Below are positions 1 through 9,292 of a stretch of 64,000 nucleotides of DNA, piece after piece. The position numbers and the translations under genes were made by a program. The stretch is from Pseudomonas quebecensis (GTDB taxonomy: Bacteria > Pseudomonadota > Gammaproteobacteria > Pseudomonadales > Pseudomonadaceae), in the NCBI RefSeq assembly GCF_026410085.1, contig NZ_CP112866.1, positions 3,905,001-3,969,000 on the forward strand. The letters are read 5' to 3'. The notes under the pieces are model-generated. The model had not been told where the DNA came from, searched no databases, and saw nothing but the letters and a program-made list of their open reading frames with translations. Numbering within the stretch: the stretch's first letter is position 1; each line of letters begins with the position of its first letter.

Positions 1-29
1 AGCACGCCCATCGCCTTGATAAACCGCAT
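1..29 (-). CDS. Partial CDS, N-terminal end only (unidentified)
   Basis: An ATG on the minus strand at 29-27 lies three bases past the stop of the PEP-mutase-like gene and stays open to the window edge. It encodes MRFIKAMGV and onward. The tight spacing suggests a translationally coupled second gene of the same operon. Too little is visible to name it, and the start itself is an inference. Confidence 0.35.
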
Positions 30-32
30 GGG

Positions 33-860
33 TCAGACCTTGAAAAACTGATTGGCCGTGCTGAACGGCATCGAGCGATCGGTAAAGGTAAAGGTGCCCA
101 GTTCGCGGATTTCCTGAGCCGCGCGATAGAACTCGCCGTAAGCGGCCAGCGCCATCGCCGAGCCGACGCTGATGCGCTTGACGCCCATCGCGCTCAATTG
201 CGCGACGCTGAGTTTCAGCGCACCGGACATCAACACATTCACCGGTTTGGGCGCGACCGCCTTGACCACCGCCAACACCTCATCGGCAGTTCGCAGGCCC
301 GGCGCGTAAAGCACATCGGCACCGGCCTCGGCGTAGGCCTGCAGACGGCGGAGGGTGTCGGGCAGATCCAGACGACCATGCAGAAGGTTTTCCGCGCGGG
401 CGGTGAGCGTGAACGCAAACGGCAAACTGCGGGCCGCGACTACCGCCGCTTGTACTCGCTCCACAGACAGGTCGAAGGCATAAATGGGATCGCCAGAGTG
501 TCCGGTGGCGTCTTCGATGGAACCGCCGACAATACCCGTGGCCGCCGCACGCAGGATGGTCTGGGCGCAGCCATCCGGGCTGTCGCTGAAGCCGTTTTCC
601 AGGTCGGCCGCCACCGGCAGTGTCGTGGCCTGGGCGATCTGGTGCGCGTTGAGCAAGGTGTCGTCCAGAGACAACGCGCCCTCCGCATCCGGCCGACCAA
701 GGCTGAAGGCATAACCCGCGCTGGTGGTGGCCAAGGCTTCGAACCCCAGGCTGGCAAGCATCACGGCGGAACCGGCGTCCCACGGGTTGGGCATCACGAA
801 CGCGCGGTCGCGTTCATGCAGGAGCTTGAAGGTTTCGGCGCGAAGGGTTTGAGCATCCAT
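33..860 (-). CDS. Isocitrate lyase / PEP mutase superfamily protein
   Basis: A 275-residue TIM-barrel protein of the PEP_mutase_2 type. Visible landmarks are the N-terminal segment VMPNPWDAGSA, the metal-site region DLENGFSDSP near residue 88, GGSIEDATG near residue 114, and a C-terminal VKRISVGSAM. The superfamily cleaves or forms C-C or P-C bonds alpha to a carboxylate, using Mg2+. The isocitrate-lyase KKCGH motif, with its catalytic cysteine, is absent, so isocitrate lyase activity is unlikely. An oxaloacetate decarboxylase-like or carboxy-phosphonate-type lyase is possible, but the substrate cannot be read from sequence. The ATG at 860 is the first in frame. The next gene starts three bases downstream. 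Confidence 0.85.
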   Translation of the reverse strand: MDAQTLRAETFKLLHERDRAFVMPNPWDAGSAVMLASLGFEALATTSAGYAFSLGRPDAEGALSLDDTLLNAHQIAQATTLPVAADLENGFSDSPDGCAQTILRAAATGIVGGSIEDATGHSGDPIYAFDLSVERVQAAVVAARSLPFAFTLTARAENLLHGRLDLPDTLRRLQAYAEAGADVLYAPGLRTADEVLAVVKAVAPKPVNVLMSGALKLSVAQLSAMGVKRISVGSAMALAAYGEFYRAAQEIRELGTFTFTDRSMPFSTANQFFKV

Positions 861-887
861 GGCAGGCTCCAGGCGGGAAAAGGAACC

Positions 888-1748
888 TTAGAGTAACCCC
901 AGTTGCTCCGCTTCGGGCTCGCGATCCAACATGGGCAACGGCGCAAGGCCGGGCAAGCGTGCCATCAGTTGGGTATGAAAGCGCATGGCCAATTGGGCGG
1001 CGAGGCGATTGTCCGAGGTATGCAGAAACACGTAGGGAGTGCGGCCCTCTTCGATCCAACCGGCGACTTTTTCAATCCAAGGCACTAGAAACGGGTCGTT
1101 GGCCTCCAGCTCCGGATGGCCAATGAAGCGCACCTGCGGAAACTGAGTCAGCGCAGCCGGCCGCGGCGGCACTTTGGGCTTTTTCGATTGCGCGTGCAGC
1201 ACCGCCGGCGATGTCGAGGTGCAACTGAACAACGCACGCGGGTCCAGGCAGATACGCTCGACACCCCGGTCACGCAACAGGCGATTAAGCCTGCGCTCGG
1301 CATCGCCTTTGGCGAAGAACTCGGGATGACGGACTTCCACCGCCATCGGACGCTCAAGCCCGTCGATAAAACCGGCCAGTTCCGCCAGGCGCTGCGGTGA
1401 GAACGAGGTCGACAATTGCAGCCATAGCGGCGTGACGCGCTCACCCAACGGGCTCATCAGGCCCACAAAGCTTTCTGCCGCCGGCAGTTGCTCGCGCAGA
1501 TCGCCATCGTGGCTGATATCCCTGGGGAATTTGGCGGTGAAACGAAAATCCTCAGGCATGATTTCGGCCCAGCGCTGCACCGTGGCGGCCGAGGGGCGAG
1601 CGTAGAAAGTGGTGTTGCCTTCAACGGCGTTGAAAACTTGGGAATAAAGGGCGAGGTAATCGCTGGCGCGGGCGTCGGCTGGGTAAAGATACTCACGCCA
1701 GGCGTTTTCACTCCAGGACGGGCAACCGAGGTAGTAAGGCCGACGCAT
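888..1748 (-). CDS. DUF72 (YecE-like) family protein
   Basis: A 286-residue protein with the DUF72 signature: YYLGCPSWSENAW at the N terminus, FNAVEGNTTFYARP near residue 40, and RFTAKFPRDISHD near residue 70. The family has a TIM-barrel-like fold and no established biochemical activity. The open frame extends 13 codons upstream, but the ATG at 1748 fits the family N terminus and overlaps the stop of the preceding gene by one base (TGATG), which indicates translational coupling. A DUF72 role in the cell is not known, so only the family assignment is firm. Confidence 0.85.
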   Translation of the reverse strand: MRRPYYLGCPSWSENAWREYLYPADARASDYLALYSQVFNAVEGNTTFYARPSAATVQRWAEIMPEDFRFTAKFPRDISHDGDLREQLPAAESFVGLMSPLGERVTPLWLQLSTSFSPQRLAELAGFIDGLERPMAVEVRHPEFFAKGDAERRLNRLLRDRGVERICLDPRALFSCTSTSPAVLHAQSKKPKVPPRPAALTQFPQVRFIGHPELEANDPFLVPWIEKVAGWIEEGRTPYVFLHTSDNRLAAQLAMRFHTQLMARLPGLAPLPMLDREPEAEQLGLL

Positions 1749-2050
1749 CAGATGTGAACGTCGAGGCCCAGCACTTCCATATCCCATTCGACAAAGCCGG
1801 CGGTAGTCAGGTAACTGGCCAGGGCCGTGGCAACGCTTTTGCTCATGGAACGTGGGAACACCATATCCTGCTGACGGGCAGGCAGGCCGCTGATACGCGC
1901 ACTGCCGGCGCTTTGGGCCGACGACGCTGCTTCGGACTGGACTTCGATGAAGTCCGGCGAATCTTCGACCGAATCGTCTACCGTGACGTTCGCCTTGCGC
2001 GGCTTACGTTTGAGGGGGTAGGACTGTGAGGAAAATCCGTCTATACGCAT
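1748..2050 (-). CDS. Small conserved hypothetical protein, coupled to DUF72 gene
   Basis: A 100-residue protein with a basic N terminus (PLKRKPRKAN), an acidic and serine-rich middle, and a hydrophobic C-terminal third ending near VEWDMEVLGLDVHI. No signal peptide or clear membrane segment is visible. Its stop overlaps the ATG of the DUF72 gene by one base, so the two are almost certainly co-translated. I do not recognise a domain. It could be a Pseudomonas-specific partner of the DUF72 protein. Confidence 0.7.
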   Translation of the reverse strand: MRIDGFSSQSYPLKRKPRKANVTVDDSVEDSPDFIEVQSEAASSAQSAGSARISGLPARQQDMVFPRSMSKSVATALASYLTTAGFVEWDMEVLGLDVHI

Positions 2051-2199
2051 CGATGCGAACTCGCTATCAGTGATGGCATTTTAGTGGCGACTTCCGTTGC
2101 GCGCAAATGCTCTGGTGATAACTAGAACACATAATTTGAAAAAGGTTTAAATCCTGGGGCAAATTCTGACGATTGGCGCAGATTGCCATCACTTTGGCG

Positions 2200-2886
2200 T
2201 CAAATCAGCCCGCGTTCGGCTTTGGTTTGCGCGACTTTATCGCGCAGGTACACCGGTGCCGCCTGATCGGCGGGGATCGCCTCACCGCGCTCGAAGGCAT
2301 AACGCGCCAGGGTCAGCAGGTCTTCGGCATGGGGCAGCATGGCCGCATCCTGGCCAGCCAGCTTGACCGCGATGCGCTCGCCGTAGCCCCAGCCGGTGCC
2401 CGCGCCGAACCAGTCGCCGCTGGCGTCCTGCGGCAGCGCCGACGCTTCGGGAGGCTGCACGGCCTCCGTACCGACCAGGCGCATTTCGCCTTCGGCTGCG
2501 CGATAACAGCCCCAGTAGACTTCATCCATCCGCGCGTCGATGGCGGCGGCCACCTGCACGGCGCCGTGTTCACGCAAGGCGCGCTGGGCCAGCACGGCAA
2601 GGTTGGAGACCGGCAGCACCGGGCGCTCCAGGGCAAAGGCCAAGCCCTGTACTACGCCGATGGCGATGCGCACACCGGTAAATGCGCCGGGGCCGCGACC
2701 AAAGGCGATAGCGTCCACCGACGCCAATGTGGTGCCGGCGTCTTCGAGCAGTTGCTTGATCATCGGCAACAGCTTCTGCGCGTGCAGGCGTGGGATCACC
2801 TCGTAGTGGCTGGTTACTTTGCCGTCGTGCAGCAAGGCAACGGAGCAAGCTTCGGTTGCGGTGTCCAGGGCCAGCAGGGTGCTCAT
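2200..2886 (-). CDS. tsaB: tRNA threonylcarbamoyladenosine biosynthesis protein TsaB
   Basis: A 228-residue ASKHA-fold protein. TsaB is the non-catalytic dimer partner of TsaD in the complex that makes N6-threonylcarbamoyladenosine at A37 of ANN-decoding tRNAs. The N-terminal LALDTATEACSVAL is the phosphate-1 loop, followed by GRGPGAFTGVRI near residue 68 and the family hallmark DARMDEVYWG near residue 115. The open frame runs 16 codons further upstream, but the family starts at MSTLLALDTAT (ATG at 2886). It lies downstream of adk on the same strand, separated by a stem-loop. Confidence 0.96.
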   Translation of the reverse strand: MSTLLALDTATEACSVALLHDGKVTSHYEVIPRLHAQKLLPMIKQLLEDAGTTLASVDAIAFGRGPGAFTGVRIAIGVVQGLAFALERPVLPVSNLAVLAQRALREHGAVQVAAAIDARMDEVYWGCYRAAEGEMRLVGTEAVQPPEASALPQDASGDWFGAGTGWGYGERIAVKLAGQDAAMLPHAEDLLTLARYAFERGEAIPADQAAPVYLRDKVAQTKAERGLI

Positions 2887-2930
2887 CGGTGTCGGTGTCC
2901 AAGTCGGAAAAAAGTGCGCCAGTATAAACA

Positions 2931-2956
2931 ACAACGGCCCGCAAGCGGGCCGTTGT
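2931..2956 (-). terminator. Stem-loop between adk and tsaB
   Basis: A perfect 12-bp inverted repeat (acaacggcccgc / gcgggccgttgt) with a 2-base spacer lies 20 bases past the adk stop and 45 bases before the tsaB start. The run on the minus strand after the stem is only weakly T-rich, so it may act as a leaky terminator or processing site rather than a strong stop. Confidence 0.55.
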
Positions 2957-2976
2957 GTGTAACGCCGAGCGGGTGA

Positions 2977-3726
<750 letters not shown>

Positions 3727-3838
3727 TCAAGATACACAGCAGGCCCTGCCCACACAAGCCGCCGAAAGTCGGAGGAACCCGCGCCGCGCATGCGTCATAG
3801 GTAGGGTATGCCAACGTGCAACCCTGGCCCTTGAACAG

Positions 3839-3862
3839 CGACCGCCCCATTCGGGGCGGTCG
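3839..3862 (-). terminator. Stem-loop downstream of ppc
   Basis: A 10-bp inverted repeat (cgaccgcccc / ggggcggtcg) with a 4-base loop lies about 40 bases past the ppc stop on the minus strand. It is G+C-rich with no good T tract, so it is a probable but not classical terminator. The rest of the adk-ppc gap (3625-3903) holds nothing else recognisable. Confidence 0.5.
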
Positions 3863-3903
3863 TCGTGGTTTACCCGCAAGCTATTGAGAACACGCGAAAA
3901 ACC

Positions 3904-6549
3904 TCAGCCGGTGTTGCGCAGGCCTGCCGCGATACCGGCCACGGACACCAGCAGCGCCTGTTCCAGAGGGCTGTCCTGCGCGGCTTGCTGGCGACGCGAG
4001 CGCGCCAGTAGTTCGGCCTGCAGCAGGTGCAAAGGGTCGAGGTAAGTGTTGCGCAGGCGGATGAACTCCAGGGTATCGGGGCTGTGGGCCAGCAGTTGCG
4101 ACTGGCCGGTCAGCCCGAGCACCACCGAGCACGCCTGCGACAATAGGTCGCGTAAGTGCGCACCCAATGGCAACAGATCGGGCTCCACCAGGCGCTCGTC
4201 ATACAGCCGCGCAATATCCGCATCCGCCTTGGCCAGAACCATTTCCAGCATGTCGATACGGGTGCGGAAGAACGGCCACTGCTCGCGCATCTGCCCCAGC
4301 AAGTCGCCTTCACCCCGTTCCAGGGCCTTGCTCAACGCGGCCTCCCAGCCGAGCCAGGCCGGCAGCATCAGGCGGGTCTGGGTCCAGCCGAAGATCCACG
4401 GGATGGCGCGCAGGCTCTCGATACCACCCGCGCGGCGCTTGGCCGGTCGGCTGCCCAAGGGCAGGCGCCCCAGCTCCTGCTCGGGGGTGGACTGGCGAAA
4501 ATATTCAACGAACTGCGGATTTTCCCGCACCACGGCGCGGTAGGCCCTTACACCGTCCGCCGCCAATTCATCCATCAAATGGCGCCAGGCCGGTGCAGGC
4601 GGCGGTGGCGGCAAGAGCGTCGCCTCAAGGACGGCGGCCAGGTAAAGGTTAAGGTTCTGCTCGGCGATGTCCGGCAGGCCGAACTTGAAGCGGATCATTT
4701 CGCCCTGCTCGGTGGTGCGAAAGCGCCCCGCTACCGAGCCCGGAGGCTGGGACAGGATCGCCGCGTGCGCCGGGCCGCCGCCACGGCCGACGGTGCCGCC
4801 GCGGCCGTGGAACAACAGCAACTCCACTTGCTGTTCACGACAGATGTCCACCAAACGCTCCTGCGCGCGGTACTGCGCCCAGGCGGCGGCGGTGGTACCG
4901 GCGTCCTTGGCCGAGTCGGAGTAGCCGATCATCACTTCCTGCGGACCTTGCAACCGGGCCCGATAGCCCGGCAACTGCAGCAATCGTTCAATCACCGGGC
5001 CGGCGTTATCCAGGTCGGCCAGGGTTTCGAACAGCGGCACTACGCGCATCGGTCGCTGCACGCCCGACTCTTTGAGCAGCAACTGCACCGCCAGCACATC
5101 CGAGGCCGCGCCGGCCATGGAAATAACATAGGAACCCAGCGATGCCGCTGGGGCTGCCGCCACTTCCCTGCACGTGTTGAGCACTTCGGCCGTGTCGTCC
5201 GACGGCTGGAAATAACCCGGCAGCAACGGTCGACGGTTGTCCAGTTCCTGCATCAGGAAACGGATACGGGTCTCCTCGTCCCACTCTTCGTAGCGCCCAA
5301 GGCCGAGGTAGTCGGTGATTTCGGTCATGGCCGCGCAATGGCGAGTGGAATCCTGACGCACATCCAGGCGCACCAGGAACAGGCCGAACGTCACCGCGCG
5401 GCGCAGGCAATCGAGCAGCGGTCCATCGGCGATCACGCCCATGCCGCATGCATGCAGCGACTGGTAGCACAACTGCAGCGGTTCGAGCAGGTCATGGTTG
5501 TCCTGCAACACCTCGGCGGGCGCCGGCGTGCTGCTGCTCAATGCGGTGTGGGCCCACTGGCGCGTGGCGCGCAAGCGTTCGCGCAACTGCTTGAGCAAGG
5601 CGCGATAGGGTTCGACACTGTCGCCGACCCTGGCCTGCAGCGCCGGACTGGCCTGTTGCATCGACAGCTCGGAGGCCAGGTGATCGATATCGCGCAGGTA
5701 CAGGTCGGCGGCCATCCAGCGCGCCAGCAGCAGGACTTCTCGGGTGACCGGCGCGGTCACGTTCGGGTTGCCGTCACGGTCGCCGCCCATCCACGATGCA
5801 AAGCGAATCGGCGCGGCCTCCAGGGGCAGACGCAGGCCGGTGGCGGCATGCAAGGCCTGGTCGGCCTTGCGCAGATAATTGGGGATGGCGTGCCACAGCG
5901 AATGTTCAATCACCGCGAAGCCCCATTTGGCCTCGTCCACCGGGGTGGGCCGGGTGCGACGGATCTCTTCGGTGTGCCAGGCTTCGGCGATCAGACGTTG
6001 CAGGCGCTCGCGGATCTGCTCGCGCTCGGCGCTGGTGAGGTCGCGGTGGTCCTGCAGGGCCAACTGCGCGGCAATGGCGTCGTATTTCTGGATCAGCGTA
6101 CGGCGCGCCACTTCGGTCGGGTGGGCGGTGAGCACCAGTTCGATCTCAAGGCTCGCCAATTGGCGGGCCAGGGACTCATCGCTGTGGCCTTCGCTTTGCA
6201 GGCGCGCCAGCAACTCGGGTAACACACGGGCTTCGAAGGGGGCGGGCTGCGATTCATCGCGCCGATGAATCAACTGATACTGCTCGGCGATGTTGGCCAG
6301 GTTGAGGAACTGGTTGAAAGCCCTGGCCACCGGCAGCAGTTCATTTTCCTGCAACTGGTTGAGGCTGGCGCTCAGTTCATCGCCAGCGGTTTTCTCCGAG
6401 TCGGTGCCACGGCGGTCGGCCTTGGCGCCTTTGCGGATCTGCTCGATCTTGTCGAGAAAATCGTCGCCATACTGCTCTCGAATCGTGTTACCCAATAGCT
6501 CACCCAGCAGGTGAACATCCTCTCGCAAGCGTGCATCGATATCACTCAT
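3904..6549 (-). CDS. ppc: Phosphoenolpyruvate carboxylase
   Basis: An 881-residue bacterial PEPC that makes oxaloacetate from PEP and bicarbonate to refill the TCA cycle. The catalytic histidine motif [13 protein letters not shown] is near residue 140, [11 protein letters not shown] near 255, the glycine-rich [12 protein letters not shown] near 580, and the protein ends in GLRNTG, the conserved C terminus that contributes to the active site. Length and start ([11 protein letters not shown] at 6549) match the family. It is a stand-alone gene, with 180 bases to the divergent gene on the other side. Confidence 0.98.
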   Translation of the reverse strand: MSDIDARLREDVHLLGELLGNTIREQYGDDFLDKIEQIRKGAKADRRGTDSEKTAGDELSASLNQLQENELLPVARAFNQFLNLANIAEQYQLIHRRDESQPAPFEARVLPELLARLQSEGHSDESLARQLASLEIELVLTAHPTEVARRTLIQKYDAIAAQLALQDHRDLTSAEREQIRERLQRLIAEAWHTEEIRRTRPTPVDEAKWGFAVIEHSLWHAIPNYLRKADQALHAATGLRLPLEAAPIRFASWMGGDRDGNPNVTAPVTREVLLLARWMAADLYLRDIDHLASELSMQQASPALQARVGDSVEPYRALLKQLRERLRATRQWAHTALSSSTPAPAEVLQDNHDLLEPLQLCYQSLHACGMGVIADGPLLDCLRRAVTFGLFLVRLDVRQDSTRHCAAMTEITDYLGLGRYEEWDEETRIRFLMQELDNRRPLLPGYFQPSDDTAEVLNTCREVAAAPAASLGSYVISMAGAASDVLAVQLLLKESGVQRPMRVVPLFETLADLDNAGPVIERLLQLPGYRARLQGPQEVMIGYSDSAKDAGTTAAAWAQYRAQERLVDICREQQVELLLFHGRGGTVGRGGGPAHAAILSQPPGSVAGRFRTTEQGEMIRFKFGLPDIAEQNLNLYLAAVLEATLLPPPPPAPAWRHLMDELAADGVRAYRAVVRENPQFVEYFRQSTPEQELGRLPLGSRPAKRRAGGIESLRAIPWIFGWTQTRLMLPAWLGWEAALSKALERGEGDLLGQMREQWPFFRTRIDMLEMVLAKADADIARLYDERLVEPDLLPLGAHLRDLLSQACSVVLGLTGQSQLLAHSPDTLEFIRLRNTYLDPLHLLQAELLARSRRQQAAQDSPLEQALLVSVAGIAAGLRNTG

Positions 6550-6729
6550 CAGCCACTCTCCAGCCAGAAATCCGGGACGCGCAGACCTGCCAGAGTGCCG
6601 CCCGCATTGTTTTATGACAAGACTTTAAACCTTGTGGGTTGCAGCTAGTCTCAACGTTAAGCCGTCGCGATACGCGAGCGGCTGGTCACTCATCACCGCC
6701 CGCCCACCGTGGGCTTTATTGAGGTTGCC

Positions 6730-7074
6730 ATGAAAATCCGAGAATTGGCCCAGCACTGGGAAGAGAATGCCAAGGGTCGCCTGACCAAGACCGAATACGC
6801 GATTCACCTGGATGTAGAAGCCGCCGCCCGGCTGGCGGCCATCGCCGAGATGTACCCCAAGCGCAACACCGAAGAGTTACTGGGCGAGCTGATCGGCGCC
6901 GCGCTTGAAGAACTTGAAGCCAGCTTTCCCTACATCAAGGGTCAGCACGTGATTGCGACCGATGAGGAGGGCGACCCGCTGTACGAAGACGTCGGCCCCA
7001 CCCCACGCTTTTTGTCGCTGTCGCGTCGCTATCTGCATGATTTATCTACCAGTGCGGACGAATCCCAGCACTGA
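6730..7074 (+). CDS. Conserved hypothetical protein next to ppc
   Basis: A 114-residue acidic, helical protein beginning MKIRELAQHWEENAKG. The middle (HLDVEAAARLAAIAEMYPKRNTE and onward) looks like a ribbon-helix-helix or short helical-bundle region, followed by an acidic C terminus. A GAGGT ribosome-binding site precedes the ATG at 6730, which is preferred over an ATG seven codons earlier. From memory the same small gene flanks ppc in P. aeruginosa. No function is assigned. Confidence 0.75.
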   Translation: MKIRELAQHWEENAKGRLTKTEYAIHLDVEAAARLAAIAEMYPKRNTEELLGELIGAALEELEASFPYIKGQHVIATDEEGDPLYEDVGPTPRFLSLSRRYLHDLSTSADESQH

Positions 7075-7104
7075 GGTACTGTCGTTTAATCCACTCCTTC
7101 CTAT

Positions 7105-7135
7105 GTATTTCGGGCCTGACGCAGGCCCGAAATAC
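7105..7135. terminator. Perfect 14-bp palindrome after the ppc-flanking gene
   Basis: The arms gtatttcgggcctg and caggcccgaaatac pair perfectly around a 3-base loop 30 bases past the stop at 7074. There is no long T run, but position and stem strength fit a terminator. The remaining sequence up to 7356 is A+T-richer and probably holds the promoter of the lipoprotein genes. Confidence 0.6.
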
Positions 7136-7356
7136 TATCCGGCACTGCAAAAGTTCCAATTTTTTTCCCTGACCAGTCAGTCAATTATTTTTTTAGGCAA
7201 ATCGCCATCTCTACTGAACTTTTGAAAAAAGCCTCCGGTCACAGCCAGTAAGCCATCACTTGGAACGGCCGTTTGAAAGGGCACCAGGCGCTTTATTACC
7301 GGGCTCGCAGCCGTTCACTGACTGAGATGGATTTTGATTTTTTCAGGAGTTATCCA

Positions 7357-7782
7357 ATGGAGTTGAAGACGATGAAGACCAGCACTGCCAAATCCTCGTT
7401 TAACCACCTGCGCGGGCTCAAATTGGCCGCGCTGGCAATCGGCACCAGCTTCGTACTGGCTGGCTGCGCCGGCAACCCGCCGACTGAGCAATATGCGGTG
7501 ACCCAGTCTGCGGTCAACAGCGCTGTCAGCGCCGGCGGCACCGAGTTCGCAGCCGTGGAAATGAAGTCGGCCCAGGACAAGCTCAAAGAAGCTGAAATCG
7601 CGATGCACGACAAAAACTACGACAAGGCTCGTATGTTGGCTGAACAAGCCGAGTGGGACGCCCGTGTCGCAGAACGTAAAGCCCAGGCTGCCAAAGCTGA
7701 GCAAGCGGTGAAGGATTCCCAGAAGGCCGTTGACGAGTTGCGTAAAGAAGGCATGCGCCCGGCTGCTATCCAGCAGAAGTAA
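7357..7782 (+). CDS. DUF4398 lipoprotein
   Basis: A 141-residue lipoprotein. A basic N terminus and hydrophobic core end in the lipobox LAGC (lipidated Cys near residue 37). The mature part is a long charged helical hairpin (residues 70-130) typical of DUF4398, a domain often paired with OmpA-type proteins. The ATG at 7357 has a CAGGAGT ribosome-binding site six bases upstream; an internal ATG five codons later is the alternative. It precedes the OmpA lipoprotein gene by 55 bases and is probably co-transcribed with it, so a shared envelope-stability role is likely. Confidence 0.85.
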   Translation: MELKTMKTSTAKSSFNHLRGLKLAALAIGTSFVLAGCAGNPPTEQYAVTQSAVNSAVSAGGTEFAAVEMKSAQDKLKEAEIAMHDKNYDKARMLAEQAEWDARVAERKAQAAKAEQAVKDSQKAVDELRKEGMRPAAIQQK

Positions 7783-7837
7783 TCCGAGCCCCTTGACTGC
7801 ACCGCACCCGATATCGAATTGAAAGGACGACACGATT

Positions 7838-8623
7838 ATGCGTAAACAACTGATGATCCCTGCCCTGTTGGCAATGAGCGTTGCCCTGGCGGCCTGCTCC
7901 ACCCCGCCGAACGCGAACCTGGAAAACGCCCGCACCAACTTCTCCTCTCTGCAGACCAACCCACAGGCCACCAAGCTTGCGGCGCTGGAAACCAAAGACG
8001 CTCAGGAGTGGCTGGACAAAGCCGATAAAGCCTATCGCGACAAGGAAGACCAGAAGAAGGTCGACCAGTTGGCCTACCTGACCAACCAGCGCGTTGAAGT
8101 GGCCAAAGACACCATCGTGCTGCGCGAATCCGAAGCGAAGCTGAAGAACGCCGGCGACGAACGTGCCCGCGCCCTGCTGGATGCTCGCGATGCGCAGATC
8201 AAGCAGCTGCAGGACAGCCTGAACGCCAAGCAGACCGATCGCGGCACACTGGTCACGTTCGGTGACGTACTGTTCGCCACCAACAAGTCCGACCTGAAAT
8301 CCAGCGGCCTGGTTAATATCACCAAGCTGGCTCAGTTCCTGCGCGACAACCCGGACCGTAAAGTGATCGTCGAAGGCTACACCGACAGCACCGGTTCGGA
8401 CTCGTACAACCAGAGCCTGTCGGAGCGCCGTGCCGCTTCCGTGCAACGTGCACTGGCCCAGCAAGGCGTGGATATCTCGCGCATCGTGACCCAGGGTTAC
8501 GGCAAGGAATACCCGGTTGCCGACAACGGCAGCGCTTCGGGCCGTGCCATGAACCGTCGCGTTGAAGTGACCATCTCCAACGATAACCAGCCGGTCAAGC
8601 CACGTTCGTCCATGGCTAACTGA
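7838..8623 (+). CDS. OmpA-family peptidoglycan-binding lipoprotein (LptF/OprL-like)
   Basis: A 261-residue outer-membrane lipoprotein. The signal peptide ends in LAAC (Cys20). Residues 25-125 form a DUF4398-like helical region, and 130-250 the OmpA_C peptidoglycan-binding domain, with GDVLFATNKSDL, VEGYTDSTGSD and a NRRVEVTI ending that includes the diaminopimelate-binding Asp/Arg pair. By synteny it resembles P. aeruginosa LptF, an outer-membrane anchor linked to stress survival. A GAAAGGAC ribosome-binding site precedes the ATG. A strong terminator follows. Confidence 0.88.
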   Translation: MRKQLMIPALLAMSVALAACSTPPNANLENARTNFSSLQTNPQATKLAALETKDAQEWLDKADKAYRDKEDQKKVDQLAYLTNQRVEVAKDTIVLRESEAKLKNAGDERARALLDARDAQIKQLQDSLNAKQTDRGTLVTFGDVLFATNKSDLKSSGLVNITKLAQFLRDNPDRKVIVEGYTDSTGSDSYNQSLSERRAASVQRALAQQGVDISRIVTQGYGKEYPVADNGSASGRAMNRRVEVTISNDNQPVKPRSSMAN

Positions 8624-8638
8624 TGGATTGATGCACCC

Positions 8639-8669
8639 AAAAAAACCACCGGAAACGGTGGTTTTTTTT
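8639..8669. terminator. Bidirectional Rho-independent terminator
   Basis: An A7 run, the stem accaccg / cggtggt with a GAAA-type loop, and a T8 run lie 15 bases after the OmpA lipoprotein stop. The minus-strand small gene ends five bases beyond it, so the same hairpin serves the convergent gene. Confidence 0.93.
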
Positions 8670-8673
8670 GCCC

Positions 8674-8847
8674 TCAGAACGGGATCGGCCCTTTGCTCTC
8701 TTCGTAGCCCACCGGCTCAGGCTCCGTCGATTGCTGCAACTTTTCAGGCTGCCGTTGCGACCGCTCCTCATCGCATTCCTGGTACAGATCCAGGCTCGCC
8801 TGCGCCCTTGCCATCTCCAGCCATTTAACGATCGCACCAATCTGCAT
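8674..8847 (-). CDS. Small conserved hypothetical protein (57 aa)
   Basis: This short minus-strand gene encodes 57 residues beginning MQIGAIVKWLEMARAQASL and ending GYEESKGPIPF. A good AGGAGAG ribosome-binding site sits seven bases before the ATG, and the gene ends right at the bidirectional terminator, so it has all the parts of a real gene. The N-terminal half can form an amphipathic helix; the C-terminal half is acidic and glutamine-rich. No domain is recognised. Confidence 0.75.
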   Translation of the reverse strand: MQIGAIVKWLEMARAQASLDLYQECDEERSQRQPEKLQQSTEPEPVGYEESKGPIPF

Positions 8848-8965
8848 CGCGACTCTCCTGCGCTCGCTGTTTCCAAAGGGTGGGTCAGCCAGGCTGACTG
8901 CCCCGTGAGTGGCGACTGAGGCGCAAGGGTTCCAGCTATTTGCAATAGCGTGGGCATCGAGCCAA

Positions 8966-9292
8966 CTATTGCTGCAACTGCGGGGTCTCCTGGCCCATGC
9001 AACGCACCGCCTGTTTTTTATTATTCACCAGCACGCCGCTCAGGCCTTTCTGCTCGGTATCGAACATGACCAGCACACCATCCACGCACTGTGCCACTTG
9101 GGCGGCCGGGGTCAGGGAGATCTTGTAGTCTTCGCCCGGCACGGTCTTGAGCATGGTGAAATCGCTGAGCAACAGCGCGTCTTCCGGTTTGGCGAAGTGC
9201 AGGTAGCCGTAATACCACAGGCAACCGACGGTACCGATGATGGTGCCGATGCCGGTGAGGATCAGCGGGATCATGTTGCGTTCTTCGCTCAT
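8966..9292 (-). CDS. Small inner-membrane hypothetical protein
   Basis: A 108-residue protein with one N-terminal membrane segment (residues 8-28, MIPLILTGIGTIIGTVGCL) and a globular C-terminal part with two cysteines (VAQCVDG and VRCMGQ) that could pair if periplasmic. Its ATG overlaps the stop of the upstream hydrolase by four bases (ATGA), so they are co-translated. Family unknown. Confidence 0.75.
   Translation of the reverse strand: MSEERNMIPLILTGIGTIIGTVGCLWYYGYLHFAKPEDALLLSDFTMLKTVPGEDYKISLTPAAQVAQCVDGVLVMFDTEQKGLSGVLVNNKKQAVRCMGQETPQLQQ

Noticed and set aside
4156..6222. A 688-codon open frame on the plus strand, antisense to ppc
   Set aside because: It is a shadow of G+C-rich ppc: the translation is rich in Arg, Gln, His and Gly, with no domain, and there is no ribosome-binding site. 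Similar shadows oppose lysS, spdH, kup and trmO.
7357..8623. Two lipoprotein genes as products of a duplication
   Set aside because: They share only a DUF4398-like helical region; length and C-terminal domains differ, so simple duplication is not supported.
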